Source of the DNA: Selaginella moellendorffii
Lineage: Eukaryota; Streptophyta; Lycopodiopsida; Selaginellales; Selaginellaceae
DNA length: 64,000 bases
Direction: 5' to 3'
Assembly: GCF_000143415.4 (NCBI RefSeq)
Contig: NW_003314318.1
Coordinates: 328,971-392,970 of the forward strand
Below the pieces are notes generated by a model. The model was not told the origin of the DNA. It worked only from the letters and a program-made list of their open reading frames with translations, and searched no databases. The position numbers and the translations under genes are program-made. Positions 21,586 to 32,980 of this stretch are shown piece by piece. Numbering within the stretch: position 1 is the stretch's first letter; every line of letters starts with the position of its first letter.

Positions 21586-21672
21586 CCGCGGGAAAGAGGG
21601 GAATAGGTTATCGTTTGCCCTAGTTTGGTTTTAGGGTTCTTGATTCTTTGTTTGCAGGGAGAGCGAGGAGCG
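21586..21672. promoter_or_regulatory. 87-bp divergent interval between PPR1 and SAP18
   Basis: The two start codons face away from each other across 87 bp containing TTTTAGGGTTCTTG, a near telo-box. A shared promoter is inferred. Confidence 0.5.
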
Positions 21673-22466
21673 ATGGCGGCAGCGATTGCGCCAGCTGAAG
21701 TGCCGAGGCCGCCACGAATGCCGCATGCCGGGCGAGCACTGCCGCGCTTGACTGTCGACCGTGAAAAGGTTAGCGGAAGTTTCTTCTTTGTTCTTGATCA
21801 AATTTTTTTCTTTCTTTGCAGACATGCCCGCTCTTGCTCAGGGTCTTCACAAAGGTGTGTGTGTGTTTTTTTTCTTTCCTTCTTTTTTGTAGCTTAACCT
21901 TGTGTTTCGTCACAGCTTGGTGAGCATCACAGTGTGGAAGATTTTGCAGTGCGAGGGAAAGAGCCCAAGGAGGAAGTCCAAATCTATACCTGGAAGGACG
22001 CTACTCTCCGGGAGCTCACAGAGCTGGTTAGACCTTGGTTCCTTCGTTGCGCGTATTTCTCTGAATTTTTTCATTGTTTTGTCCAGGTGAAAGAGGTTGC
22101 TCCGGCTGCGCGAAAGCGAGACGCGAAACTATCTTTTGCGTTTGTCTACCCTGATCGCAGGGGCCGAAACATTGTCCGAACGGTGAGTAAAAAACAAAAA
22201 TTAAGCAGGCTCTTGCAAATTTCTTTCCTTGCTTTTCATCCTTGTTTCTCACTTGGAACGTCTGTTTGATGAACTCAAGGTCGGAACGACAGTCGCAAGC
22301 CATCCAATGAGGCGAGGCCACGAGGATGACAAGATGCTCCAGGATCTCGGGTTTCAGGTAGGCTCCTTTCCGTTTTTCTTCTTCTAGAACTAGAAAACCG
22401 AAAGGTCTTGATTCTAATGCACGTCTCTCACAGATTGGAGATTTCCTAGACGTAGCGATTCTTTGA
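21673..22466 (+). CDS. SAP18: SAP18, Sin3/HDAC- and ASAP-complex subunit
   Basis: Six exons (21673-21768, 21822-21854, 21916-22026, 22087-22182, 22280-22357, 22434-22466), all phase 0, give 148 residues. The reading is MAAAIAPAEVPRPP..., DREK-TCPLLLRVFTK, LGEHHSVEDFAVRGKEP, EEVQIYTWKDATLRELTEL, KLSFAFVYPDRRGRNIVRT, VGTTVASHPMRRGHEDDKML and IGDFLDVAIL. This is the full ubiquitin-like SAP18 fold with its conserved YTWKDATL and VYPD motifs. The protein is a nuclear co-repressor and splicing-complex component. Every junction preserves frame, so the model is firm. Confidence 0.97.
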
Positions 22467-22638
22467 GCGAGTTGGCTTTGTACGATATCTCAGCAGCTTG
22501 ACAGAAGAGGTATCCAAGTTGATATTTCATTTTAGAAGGAGCTTGCGTTTGTTGTGCTGCCGGCTGAGCGATTATCTCTTTCTTTTGTCTCTTGTCTCTC
22601 ATCCCTTCTTCTCGTGGCATTGTGGAATTTATCGCCAG

Positions 22639-22886
22639 TGACAGCGACTCTGAGGAAGATTTTCGTGTGTGAGTGTGGGCTCAGTGCGATTTGCGGGTAT
22701 TGACTTTGGCTCTAAAAACCAGCTCTCGCGTGTCTCGTTTGCTCTCCCAGGCTTGTTTATGGATTCCAAGAACATGGCAAGACCTCCGAGTGGAACATCG
22801 ATGCGTTCTTGGGAAAGAGTAAACAAATCTTGTGTGGGGGCATGTTCATTGGATTAGATGGTGGTGGGGCTCCGCCTGGAATTTGA
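22639..22886 (+). CDS. Two possible orphan exons of an unidentified gene
   Basis: Exon 22639-22668 reads SDSDSEEDFRV and joins through a canonical 82-bp intron (gtgagt...cag) to 22751-22886, which reads LVYGFQEHGKTSEWNIDAFL, then GKSKQILCGGMFIGLDGGG and APPGI before a TGA. The frame is kept across the junction and the residues look like real protein. No start codon was found upstream: the frame stops in the pyrimidine-rich stretch before 22638. It may be a truncated gene or an alternative 3' end of SAP18 transcripts. I do not recognise the family. Confidence 0.3.
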
Positions 22887-24846
22887 TACGCTTTTACAAT
22901 GTTTTGGTATTTATTGCCCATGGACCATGATGTTGCTCCGGAATCATAGGCGGGGAGGGATTCGTGCGATCTTTGGTGGATCAATATCAAAAAGGAATGT
23001 GCTCACTTTGCAATGGCATTTTTCTAATCCCTGCGCTCCAGGAGGCCAAGTCAAGCGCACAAGGTATCAGCGCGAAGAACGCGCTCCCTTTATCTAAAGC
23101 AAAGATTAAATCTTAGCAAATAAAACCAAGCACAAGAATGCCAAGTACTAGTTGTCAGCCAGGATCGACAGATCCAATATCAACATCCATCCAAGCGCAA
23201 AGAAGATGAGAGCAAGAAAATTTTAAAGGTGGGCTAAAGGAAATCACACACGGTCCTTTAGCGAATCAAACACCACACCCAAAATCATTGCTGCGCTCCC
23301 CCAATGGAGTGATAAAGTTGACCATGGCTGTGACCGGCCGCAGCGGGGAATTGACCGGCGGTCCACAGGCATCGCTGCCGTCCACGTGGCCACGCGTGCA
23401 CGCGTGCCCCTTCCCCGGGATATCCGGGATGCCGGAGGGTAAAGAGATGCCCCCCTCGCTTTGAACCGTCGCAATCTCGGCATGCATGGAGGGGGCATGC
23501 GACATTGACCGCGAGGTAAAAGCCGCGCCTCGGTAAAAGCCATATGTAAAAAGCATCGTACCACGCGCCCACCGGCAAAGATTTCTTGGGCCAGCGCCGT
23601 CGGCATTGACATAATTGTGTGGCCAGCCGGTTAGCCGGTTGCTCGTGGCGTACGAACGTAGGTTTTAAGGGGAAAAAAAAAACCCATCCGACAGACAGGA
23701 GGGTTATTTTCGGATGGTACGAATCATGATTTTCTAAGTAGCTAGATAGCTATTGCTGACACTAGATAGATAGTGTGTACTTAGCAATAACCCAATGACT
23801 AGGGCTAGTAAACTACTAGCATAGGTGCGACCGCGAGACATGTCTTCCCACCACCACCTTTGTAATAATGCTAGCAAAGGTGGCGTACAACAGAACTAGG
23901 GTTTGCCTAAAGCTTGCTACTTATAAAATTTAGGTCTCGTCCTTACAAGAGTAATATACCAAATTGGGCGTATCATTAGCGTGCATACGGCAAAGATTTT
24001 GGGCCACTCCGGTACGTACGCTTTACGGGTATTGGTCATGAATGCGCGCGAGGACCATGGTCATGCTATGCATCTCCCATTCCCATGTAAAGAAAAATAA
24101 CATTTGGGTTCGTGCATGGGTCGTGAGTGATTGATTCTCTCCATCAAAAGGACAAAGCAACCTAATTCACTGGGCGGCGGGAATATTTCTCAACATGCGA
24201 TGGGATATTCGCCGGGCATAATAATTCCAGTCGATTGACCCTCACAAGCCACGACATACCATGTGTGCGTGTGTCTGCGTCCCAATGTTTAAGCGATATA
24301 TTTTGTCTACCTGGAATCTTTTGATTAACACTAAAAGCGAACAAACACACATGGTCTGGGGATTATTTTTTTTCTCCCTTGTTCTCGTGATTGCGCCGGG
24401 GCATTAAATTCGACAAGACGATGCGGCCACGCGTCACGCCCGTCATTAAAGCAGCGTCTGACGGGCGCGCGTCTCACCAATCATGGGCATGCGCTGACGT
24501 CAAGCGGCACGCGTGTGATGTGACAAACCAACCCACACAGCCGCATGCCATGTCATGCTAATGGCACCATACGCCATGCCCATGCCATGTCACTTTACTT
24601 GTGAAATCTACGGACAGGTAGTTTTGTTTTTCGTTTTTACCGTGGCGGATTTCACGCGCCGGCATCCAATCGGGTTAAATCGCCCGCCCTTTTTCTTCCA
24701 GCGCTAGGCTTTTGCGTTCTCATTCTTTGGTTTTTTTGTTGGGCTCTTCGCGTGTTCTTCCTTCCTTCTCTCTCGATCGCGCGCTAGAGCTCTCTTTTTC
24801 GCTTCAGCTCCATCGAAATATCGCTCCTGGGACGCCAATCGCCGGA

Positions 24847-24921
24847 ATGCGTCTTCCTCAGCTCCAAATCTCTCGAAGAAGCTCCCTCTTGTGCTGGGTT
24901 CCTCCCGACGGAGGTGCGTAG
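24847..24921 (+). other. Short upstream ORF in the SAC51-like leader
   Basis: ATG at 24847 opens a 24-codon frame (MRLPQLQISRRSSLLC...) ending at 24921. A second short one lies at 24973-25011 (MGTSLVNLIQRR). Both come before the conserved uORF, provided the transcript starts this far upstream. Their peptides show no sign of conservation. Confidence 0.35.
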
Positions 24922-25110
24922 TGTGTGGATTTCTCTCTGGTTGCTGCTCTCCGGCCAAGATTCGTGCTAGCTATGGGAACGTCGCTCGTAAATCTGATAC
25001 AGCGCCGCTAATCGTCCGGTGTCCAGGGTTTAGGTAGCTAGATTCCATTCCAGCCAGTGCAGCGAGCGCAGCAGTAGGGAAGCCTACCAACCTTTGAGCC
25101 GCCGAGAAGT

Positions 25111-25339
25111 ATGATGGGCCAGAGTGCTGCTGGAAAGAGTGTTGGGGCATCTCCACGCAAAGGATCGACGCTTGCTGCCCATCCAGTGTCTACCTCGAGT
25201 ATAATCGCTTGCTTTGAACCTCTCCACGAACGCCAGGTAAGAACCAGGGCCTTATCATCGTTCTTAGCTAAGAGGTTGTTTGTTTGTCTCTGTTTTCCAG
25301 GCCATATACTTTCGTTCTATGCTCAAACCGATAACGTAG
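25111..25339 (+). promoter_or_regulatory. SAC51-family conserved peptide uORF (CPuORF) with internal intron
   Basis: Two exons (25111-25236 and 25301-25339, phase 0, 64-bp GT-AG intron) encode 54 residues starting MMGQSAAGKSVGASPRKGST. They end IIACFEPLHERQ then AIYFRSMLKPIT and a TAG. The end strongly resembles the C-terminus of the uORF peptide in the leaders of angiosperm SAC51/SACL bHLH genes (pattern IACFQPLxxCQAxYFRxLLKPVT). In Arabidopsis that uORF represses translation of the main ORF, and thermospermine relieves the repression. Here it lies 450 bp upstream of a SAC51-like bHLH ORF on the same strand. That the lycophyte peptide works the same way is inference. Confidence 0.88.
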
Positions 25340-25789
25340 GTGTAGGAATCGGTGGTAGCGAGGAATCAATCCTTTGCAGCCCAGAGCTTTTATGAAGTGG
25401 AAGAGTTGCCAGACAACCGCTTGCTGCTGCGTTCCCCAGTCTAGTAGGTGTTAGTAGTGGTAAGGGGAGTGGGAGGATGATACCATTTTGGAAGATGGAA
25501 GTGGTGCCAGGAGTTTCCAATTTCTAAAGTTTGCTCGGCGGGATCAAGCAATCGTTCGCAGTGGCAACTGGTAAGTTCTCATGTTTGGCTTCTCTCTCGA
25601 ATGACAAGGTTTGTTCCAGGATAGTGGCTGTGAGGCTGTGAAAAAGTTGCCTTTGCTGCGAATGAATCCTGCCAACTTGTGAGCGTAGCTTGCGGCTCGA
25701 GGGAAAAGCGAGTGTTTGCGAACACGAGCCGGGTGATCGAGCGACGCTTAAGCTCATACTGCTGACTGGAAAGCAGGAGTTTTCTCTTG

Positions 25790-26593
25790 ATGGAGCAAGG
25801 GGCACTGCGAGAATTCGCCAACGTCTATGGAGACACCGAGAAACGGTTCATCATGTTCGACCGCAGCGGTGACAAGGGCCGCATCATGCTGGAGCCCAAT
25901 CGCTTCTTCGAGTTCAATCCCAGCACTCCTAACGACGAGGGGCCGGAAGCTGGCGAGTTCCACCGGGTATACAGGGAGGCCATGGCCTCGTTCGCAGCAT
26001 TCCGCAGCATGCGCGAGACGAACAGTGCGCCGGTCACTCTCTGCCACATCGGGGACGTGAAGGATTCCGACAGCAGCGTAAGCAAGCTGAGCTGGGACCA
26101 CCTTCGCGACGACGACGACGAGCAACAAAGCAGTGTTCGGGAGGAGGACTCGGAAGACATCGACGCCTTGCTATACTCCGATGGCGACGAGGGCCTCCTC
26201 GAGGAGGTGGAAGAAGAAGAATGCAGCACTGGCCACACTCCTCTCAGTGAAGTCACCCGGGACGAGAGCAGCGACGAGATCACGTCCAGCTTCCACGCCG
26301 AGAACTCGAACCGTGCAGTGGAGCAAGAGGCGATTGTGGCCGTGGCGAGCTACAGTAACCGCAAGAGGCAGCGGAGCTTGGTGGTCAGGCGGAGGAAGGA
26401 GATGAAGAAGCAGCGCAAGGAGAGGATCCGGCAGACGGTGAAAGCGCTCCAGAGCATCGTTCCGGGTGGTGATAGCATGGATCCGGCGATCGTTCTTGAC
26501 GAGGCCATACTCTACATGAAAGTTCTCCAGATGAGAGTCCGCCAACTGGAGACCACCAGGCAGGAGGACTTGTCCAACGCCGCTAGAGCTTGA
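25790..26593 (+). CDS. SAC51/SACL-type bHLH transcription regulator
   Basis: Main ORF of 267 residues from ATG 25790. The N-terminus has TEKRFIMFDRSGDKGRIML, which corresponds to the conserved EKRFLxFDQSG block of SAC51 proteins. An acidic region follows (EDSEDIDALLYSDGDEG, TGHTPLSEVTRDES). The C-terminal bHLH reads RRRKEMKKQRKERIRQTVKALQ, then IVPGGDSMDPAIVLDEAILYMKVL. The basic region lacks the His-Glu-Arg pattern needed for E-box contact, as in this atypical group, so it probably acts by dimerising. Arabidopsis relatives control xylem differentiation downstream of thermospermine. The stretch 25340-25789 holds several ATGs and may contain an unresolved intron. Confidence 0.9.
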   Translation: MEQGALREFANVYGDTEKRFIMFDRSGDKGRIMLEPNRFFEFNPSTPNDEGPEAGEFHRVYREAMASFAAFRSMRETNSAPVTLCHIGDVKDSDSSVSKLSWDHLRDDDDEQQSSVREEDSEDIDALLYSDGDEGLLEEVEEEECSTGHTPLSEVTRDESSDEITSSFHAENSNRAVEQEAIVAVASYSNRKRQRSLVVRRRKEMKKQRKERIRQTVKALQSIVPGGDSMDPAIVLDEAILYMKVLQMRVRQLETTRQEDLSNAARA

Positions 26594-27337
26594 AAGAAAG
26601 GTTTGTGTTTGTGTGTGAGCGCTCTATGGTTTGTGTGTTTGATTTCTATGTTTGTGTTTGTGTCTTTGATCTTAGGTGTTGGTTTGTGAAAGTTAGCCAC
26701 TTTTTTTCCTTGTTTGTTTAATATTTTGTTGGTTGTGGAAGTGTGATTGATATTAATTCCAGTTTGGTTTGAGAGCTCACGCGCAAGACTACAGGAGAAA
26801 TGTTCGCAAACACTCCTTGCTCACCACCACCACCTTTCTTCTCTCTTTTTTTTAGTGCTTTTGGAGAGGGATGTGTTTGATTGATTGAAAGCTTCTTCTC
26901 CCCCCCCGGCGTGGGCTGTATAAAAAACTCGCTCGCCCCGGGAACAGCTGGTGTTTGTATGATGAAGCTATTGGTGGTGGGCTTTTGGATAGATTCCTTC
27001 TTTGGGAGAAAGACTTCCTTCTTTCTCTTTCCTGTTTCCTCGCGGAAAGCCTGGCGCTCTGTTGCTCTGCTGTGCCGTCTTTGCCTGGTTTAAGCAGGAA
27101 TCTTAGACGAGAAAAGAGGAAGAATGGAGAGCACTCCCGCAAGTGCTATACCTCGCTAGTGCGCGACTGGCGATAAAAACACGCTTCCAAAGGGCTTATA
27201 TTCTCTACTCGCTCGCCTGTGTCTGTGTGTGTGTTCTTTTGTCGACTTTCGGGGCTATAGGTGTGGACTTTTCCTGGAACGAAAAAACAAAGTAGCAAAG
27301 TGTGAGAGAGAAAAGAAGGAACAAGTAACAAAGGAAC
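26594..27337. other. Intergenic / 3' UTR stretch between convergent genes
   Basis: The first 100 bases are TG-rich (repeated TTTGTGTTTGTG), consistent with a 3' UTR of the bHLH gene. The rest is pyrimidine-rich with no supported ORF. Confidence 0.5.
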
Positions 27338-30300
27338 CTACGTTTTCTCTGGCGATGGATTGATGCTGCTGCTGCCGCTGCCACTCTCTGGTGGCCTCCA
27401 GTCCTCCCAGCCTTCTTCTGGCTCCTCCAAGCAGCGCTTTCGCTTGGTCTGGAGATTCAACACTTTTGCTACTTCGTGTAGTCCTCCCCACTTCTCCAGA
27501 GCACGGGCTATGTCGTACCTCCCTAGAAAAGTTCCACGAGTCCAATCACTTGTCCATCAAACAAGCATTATATAAGGATTCCTACCTGCGCGCTCTAGAG
27601 TTCTCCTGCTCGGCATCCTTGAGGGATCACTCCTGAGCTTCTTTTGGAACAGCTGAATCTGGAAGTTCGAGCTGGAGTCAAACCACGAGCGAGTCAATCA
27701 CAGAGATTAATTTTGTTACCTCTCGCTTAAGATTTTCACTGTTTTGCCAGAAGCCTCTGGGCTTTCGCCGCTTGTACGCGAGACTCATGTTGAGCCTCTC
27801 TGCTATAGAACGGAATCCACCAAAACGACGAATGGCCTTCTCCAAGTCTACACGCCCGTTCTTACGGAGCTCTGCCCTCACTGGCATCACCCTCTCCTTT
27901 CCAGCTTTCGCTACAAATCCCTCGAGTTCGCGTTCCAGAACTTTGATGTCCGTCTGGAGACCCGGCACTGGCTTTCGCTTCGGATTCATAAAACTTTCGT
28001 CGGCGGGCTCTCGAACCTGTGGAGGCGGTGGTGGCGGTGACACGTTCTCTTTGGCAATGTAGCAGCCGTCACCTAGCTCGACTCGAGCTCTTATAGCACA
28101 GAGGTTCTCGGGCAGATCTTCGTAAACAATCTGCCAAGAAAGTAACACAGATAATAGAAAAAAGCATTCCAGAAAACAGGGAAGGCGTGCAAACCTCTTC
28201 GATGATCTCCCGTGGAAGCAAAAAGTCGTTGTGCATCTTCATGTCCACCGAGTACCTCAACAAGGTATGTTCCGCTCCAAGGGATTCCAGAGTCCATTTG
28301 CCACTGAACACATCAAAGTCACCTTCTACCTGTTGGAAAGTGATCTCGTTTGGTGGCAGCTCCTGCAACTCCAGAACGACGCGAGCATGGAGAACCATGT
28401 ACAACAAACATTTGCATCCCTCCTGTCCATAAAACAAACCGTAATCAATTTGTTCGTTGGGAAATATTAGATAAACAATTATACCTGAAGCACTCGAGCG
28501 TGATTACCGTGTCGTGAGACGATCTTACTGCTGCTGAGGTTCGGAACAAATCTAAAAATGACGGAGTGTGAGCTAAAACACAATTTGAGACCGGGTCTTA
28601 CTCCGAGAGCGTCTCATAAGACGTCAAAACATTCCATACGTCTTCCATAGAGCCTGCGATCGTTACAGCTGCCACAACTCTCCAGAAGCGCCCATCTTCC
28701 TACAAAATCAAAGATTTCTTGAGTTAATACGCTTCCACGCGACCATGGCCTACCTCACTTAGACGTCTCAGATGCACTTCATCGACAGTACATTGTTTGT
28801 CAGACTTGCAAACACGCTTGACTTTGGTAACAGACTCGTTGTCCCATCTCTGAGCATATTTCCTGTCGTCTGTTTGCACGAAGCTTGTCACCTTTGTGTC
28901 AGAGGATTGGGTAACTTTGGACACGATGCTGTGAATTGGAGCGGCAACCGACATGCCGCCATCTGCAGGATATTTGATGACGGAGCGTTGGTTCTTCTCT
29001 GCCCTTTCCGCAATTGCACGCAGATTTACCGGAAGATCCGACTTGATAATACCTTCCACGAAAACACCAGGAAGTAAAAGACGAGGAATCACATTGACTT
29101 CATAGTGCAAATCTGTGGTTCCCGGCCTGACAGCAAAACTCGTTAGGACTGAGGCAAAGTTCGAAGATAAGAAAGAAAGGTATTACCTCGTGCCAGCCTG
29201 CAAAAGCCATCTTCCAGCATATTTTTTAAAGTCCCCGTCAACCATACAGAACTGGAGGGATCTCCCATCAGTCTGCAAAGTAAAAAGCACAAACAAACGC
29301 TTTAAAGACAATGTGTACGCAAAAGACACGACATACCAAGTGAGGAAACTCTTCCAAGTCAAGAACCACGGTTGCTTCGATATGCCAGTACATTGCCGTG
29401 TGGAGGCCCCTCTGGAGCAGCCAAATCCGACCAGGATACGGGCAGGGTATCCTTGCACTGGAATGAAAATGAGCGAAAGAACACAAAGAGAGAGATCGGT
29501 TACCTGTGAATGAGGTTGGGAATAAACTCCGCAAGCCGCTCGTAATCCGTGAGGACTTCCCACACTCGGTTTATATCAGCTTCGATGGTTATGGTGGCGC
29601 TGATGAATCGCTCTCGCCATGAAATCACGTCAACTTTGCACTCGACATGGTATTTCTCGGCGTCCGAGCACTCGTCGTCGCCCCTCCTTCCAGATCTCCT
29701 CCTCCAGCTTATTTGCTCTTCAAAATTCTTGTAGATGATGCTGGCCGGACAGCAAACTCTTCTCGAGATCAAGTCCGTCACCAGAATTCTTTGGATCCTG
29801 GCCATGTACGCCGCTTGGAAGTCTTTCCATCGCTTGGAGCAAGCCACACCGAGCCTCAGATTCATTAGCTGCTCCTGGAGATGTCTCAACCATAGGATGA
29901 AAGATCCCACAAGGTCCCAGAATCCAAGGCCTTTTCTCAATTCAACCAGCTTGATCACGGACTCCTTTCCAGAAAAGAGCTCGATCTCCTGCTTGACAGT
30001 AACCTCGTTCATCCAGAAATCCGGAGAGTTCCCGTGTATAAATTCCATCCAAATGCGGCTTTCCTTCTCTCCTGAGCTTCGCAGCAAAGCGATGGCCTCG
30101 TGAAGAGCATTGTTTGCCTCCTCTCGCAAGTGCTGATTGTAGAGCTCGTTGATAATCCAGTCCATTGCTCCACTACTCTGGATTTTCTCCCTGCGGCCTC
30201 CATTTCTGCCGCAAATCTGCCTGAACTGTAGCCCCTTTCGGCAAGATTGGACAGACCTAGCCCCAGGAACAGGGTAGCTTACTGCGAAGTAGCCGCATTC

Positions 30301-30387
30301 CTCGAGAAACGCCCCATCTCTACCCGGATTCACAGCTTCCAGCTGAAGACTCACTCCTGATCCAGCATTCCCCATCGCCATCGCCAT
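27338..30387 (-). CDS. Chloroplast-type protein with two START/COQ10-like (polyketide cyclase) domains
   Basis: Multi-exon gene from the first ATG (30385-30387, MAMAMGNAGSG) to a TAG at 27338-27340. The Ser/Gly-rich N-terminus may be a transit peptide. A helical region follows (DWIINELYNQHLREEANNALHEAI, WDLVGSFILWLRHLQEQ). Domain 1 has ISATITIEADINRVWEVLTDYERLAEFIPNL, YWHIEATVVLDLEEFPH and LQFCMVDGDFKKYAGRW. Domain 2 repeats the pattern: VVAAVTIAGSMEDVWNVLTSYETLSE, FVPNLSSSKIVSRHGNH and EITFQQVEGDFDVFSGKW. The C-terminus has two helix-turn-helix-like repeats (RVDLEKAIRRFGGFRSIAERLNM and RYDIARALEKWGGLHEVAKVLNL). This resembles Arabidopsis At5g08720. The ligand is unknown. Confidence 0.86.
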
Positions 30388-30902
30388 CGAAGAAGAAGAA
30401 CTTCCAATGCATCGCCTCCCACTTAGGTCGAGCGTGAAATTTGTGGCCAAAAATTCTCAATCCTATCGCGAATCGACCCCGCAACCTCCAGAGGTAAGGC
30501 GGGAAAATTTCAAACGTAACATTTTAGGGCTCCTATTTAGCGTTTCGAGGAATTCGCGCAGGAGAAAATCTGTGAATTGGATTGCATGTGAGAAACATGA
30601 ATAGCATCTTAATTTAAAATCCATGATTTTCTAAAATGTCATCGCAGTAAGATCTTGTGCGGTAAATCTCAAACTATTTAGCATTTGCCTATAAAGGGCA
30701 CATTTGTAAGAACAAAGCGGCATTTGCCAGGACTGGGCATTTGCTGCAGGGAAAGACTTTAATCGATGGCACTCGAGAGTGCTTCTAAAGTTATTCTACG
30801 CGTCCATGATTGGCTTTCTCTTCCACTTATCGAGAGCGACGATCGCTATTGTTATGCTAAGATTTTCGATTCGAGAGATTCGAGATTGGAATGTCTGGAC
30901 AG

Positions 30903-31760
30903 CTATGGGGATTGGTGACGATAAGCCAAGTGCTGGCTTTCGATATCACTGCTGTGATCGATCGAAGGGAAGAACCGAGACGAAGAGCACGACGCCATCT
31001 GCGAGCGATCGATCGGGAGTGGAAAGTGGCTCGAGGGATTTGCCGGAGGAGCGACTGCTAGTGGGCTGTGGAACCCGAGGAGCTCGAGCGAGTGGACTTG
31101 GGTCTTGAGGAACTTGACGTAGTGAATGGCCTCGTCCAGCATCGAGGCGGTGTCCATCTTTGTGCCTCCTGGAACCAGTCGCTGGAGCGTCCGGATCTTT
31201 TGGCTGATTCTCTCGCGCCGGTGCCGCGCCGCCACGCTCTGTGGATCCTTGGAAATCCTCGTGTTCCTCCTCTTGGGCTTGCTCCACGATTCCTCTTCTC
31301 GTTGTTCCTCCTCCGCCATCGCCGAGCGCTTGCAAGCTGCATAGAAAAGATTCTTCATTGCTACTGCGCCGCTACTACTGCTCGCTCCAAAGACGAAGAG
31401 CTCCTCTTGGCGATGATCGAGTGGAGGAGTTTGTAGCGTGATGGGCTTGCTCCTGTCGGGGGAATGTAGTGATCTAGAGGCTTGATTGTAGCTGCTGCTA
31501 TCGACGCTGGGTGATGGATTGGAAGTGAAAAGACTGGAGCAGTGTGGGAAATCCATACTTGGCGTGAAGGATGATATGATCTTGGAATTGTCCTCTACTC
31601 TCTCGTCGCCGGCGATGATGCAACTAGTCGCATACTCTGCCAAATCTTTCCAGGCTTGACGATCATACATTTGGCGATCAAAGCACTGGAAACTATAGTC
31701 GAGGAACTGGAATTGATCGCCATTGACAAAGCGACATCGATGATCATCATAGCTAGACAT
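30903..31760 (-). CDS. HEC/IND-type (group VIIIb) bHLH transcription factor
   Basis: Intronless, 285 residues from ATG 31758-31760 ([11 protein letters not shown]) to TAG 30903-30905. The bHLH reads [20 protein letters not shown], then [20 protein letters not shown] and [18 protein letters not shown]. It is nearly identical to HECATE1-3/INDEHISCENT, including the [18 protein letters not shown] basic region. The N-terminal half is low complexity. In angiosperms HEC proteins act in gynoecium and shoot-meristem development, so in a plant without flowers the role must be older. Its upstream DNA has a TTATAA at 32014-32019, about 250 bp before the ATG. Confidence 0.93.
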   Translation of the reverse strand: MSSYDDHRCRFVNGDQFQFLDYSFQCFDRQMYDRQAWKDLAEYATSCIIAGDERVEDNSKIISSFTPSMDFPHCSSLFTSNPSPSVDSSSYNQASRSLHSPDRSKPITLQTPPLDHRQEELFVFGASSSSGAVAMKNLFYAACKRSAMAEEEQREEESWSKPKRRNTRISKDPQSVAARHRRERISQKIRTLQRLVPGGTKMDTASMLDEAIHYVKFLKTQVHSLELLGFHSPLAVAPPANPSSHFPLPIDRSQMASCSSSRFFPSIDHSSDIESQHLAYRHQSP

Positions 31761-32980
31761 AGCTCTCACAAGTTCTTACAAACTCCTTGATTTCTCAAGG
31801 TTGGAACAATGATCGAATCGGTGGTGGCTGTCACCTGGGCTTGTACCGTAGTTTGTTGCTTGGCGCAAGATTAAAACAATGTGGACTCTTGTGGTGTCAC
31901 GACGCGAGAGAAAGAACAAGAGAGCTCTCCAAATCTTTCTCTCTTCTTTTGGATCTTAGCTTTCTACTACTTGGAGCGATGGAGATGGAGCCAAGCCTCT
32001 CGCGAGCGCAGGGTTATAAAGCGCGAGTGGATTGAAGATGCCAAAACGCCAAAATGACAGTCAGTGGGACAGTTGCTCGACGGATGCTCATTAATGTTGT
32101 GAGGACCATCTTCTTCTCACTTTATATTTTCTATGAATAGTTTCTCAGATGATCTCATGGTTTGGAGATTGAGATTGTGGAGGTTTGTTTTGTTTGTTGT
32201 ATCGTTGGATCGGCGTACGTAGAGTTTCAAATGTGCACATGATTGTGCTGCTCTACTGGTGCCAAGTTTTTTTCTACACTAAAAAAGTACATACATACAC
32301 GTCCAGCTTTTTCATGTACACGTCGATCACTTCCATCCAGGCAAGCAACGTACTCACTCAACAACTAATACTCTTTTTTTCTTTACTATTTATTTACTTT
32401 TTCAATATTATTTTTCTACACATCTCTGTCTCTGCTAGAAGATTCCTGGCATTCGAAATTTTGCATTTATCCATACATCAAAACTTCTCGTCTCTCGCTG
32501 GTTAGTACGCCGACCCTCCGTCAACTTCCCCACAGCTTTGAAAAGATTTGGGGCTTCGAGCCTCTGACCCAAAATTCTGGTTTAGGGTTTACAAAAAGGT
32601 GGCAAAATAAAGTGACCTAAAGGCTGGAGGACCACTATATATATGTTTATTCAAAAAGGAGGAGCTCATTCCAATCGATCTGGTGTGGCGAGTAAAATTC
32701 GCCCCAATTGTTTAAGTCCACCTTGAGGCCTTGCACGAGCCACGTAGGCCCCATGACAACTCACAGATGGATTGTAATGTCACAGACCTGGCAAGGAATG
32801 GCATTTCTCCTGCGCATCATTGTCTGATAGATTCTTTTAGGGCAAAGACTCTAGGTAGGCAGAAGAGTTATCCGAGTTGGTAAAGTTAAAAATGGAGGAA
32901 GTGGACTTTAACCTTTATTACTTAGCTGGCATTACCTTTTTTAGCTCCGTGCGCCCTAGCTAGCCCTAAAGGAGGAAGCT
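31761..32980. other. Divergent intergenic region between HEC-like bHLH and eIF4B
   Basis: The left 300 bp hold a TATA element (TTATAA, 32014-32019) and the leader of the bHLH gene. The middle (32200-32500) is T-rich without a gene. At 32640 there is an ATATATAT stretch and at about 32580 a TTTAGGGTTTAC telo-box. No coding sequence was found. Confidence 0.5.

Larger units (their letters stand above)
22467..24972. other. Long intergenic interval / upstream region of the SAC51-like gene
   Basis: Apart from two possible orphan exons (22639-22886), no gene is seen. The interval has a G-box (CCACGTGG near 23385), alternating CG-rich motifs (ACGCGTGCACGCGTG near 23395), an imperfect inverted repeat around 23755-23795 (AGCTATTGCTGACACTAG against AGTGTGTACTTAGCAAT), and a TGACGTCA palindrome near 24495 within an ACGT/ACGCGT-rich stretch (24420-24520). 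The last could act on the downstream bHLH gene. Confidence 0.45.
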
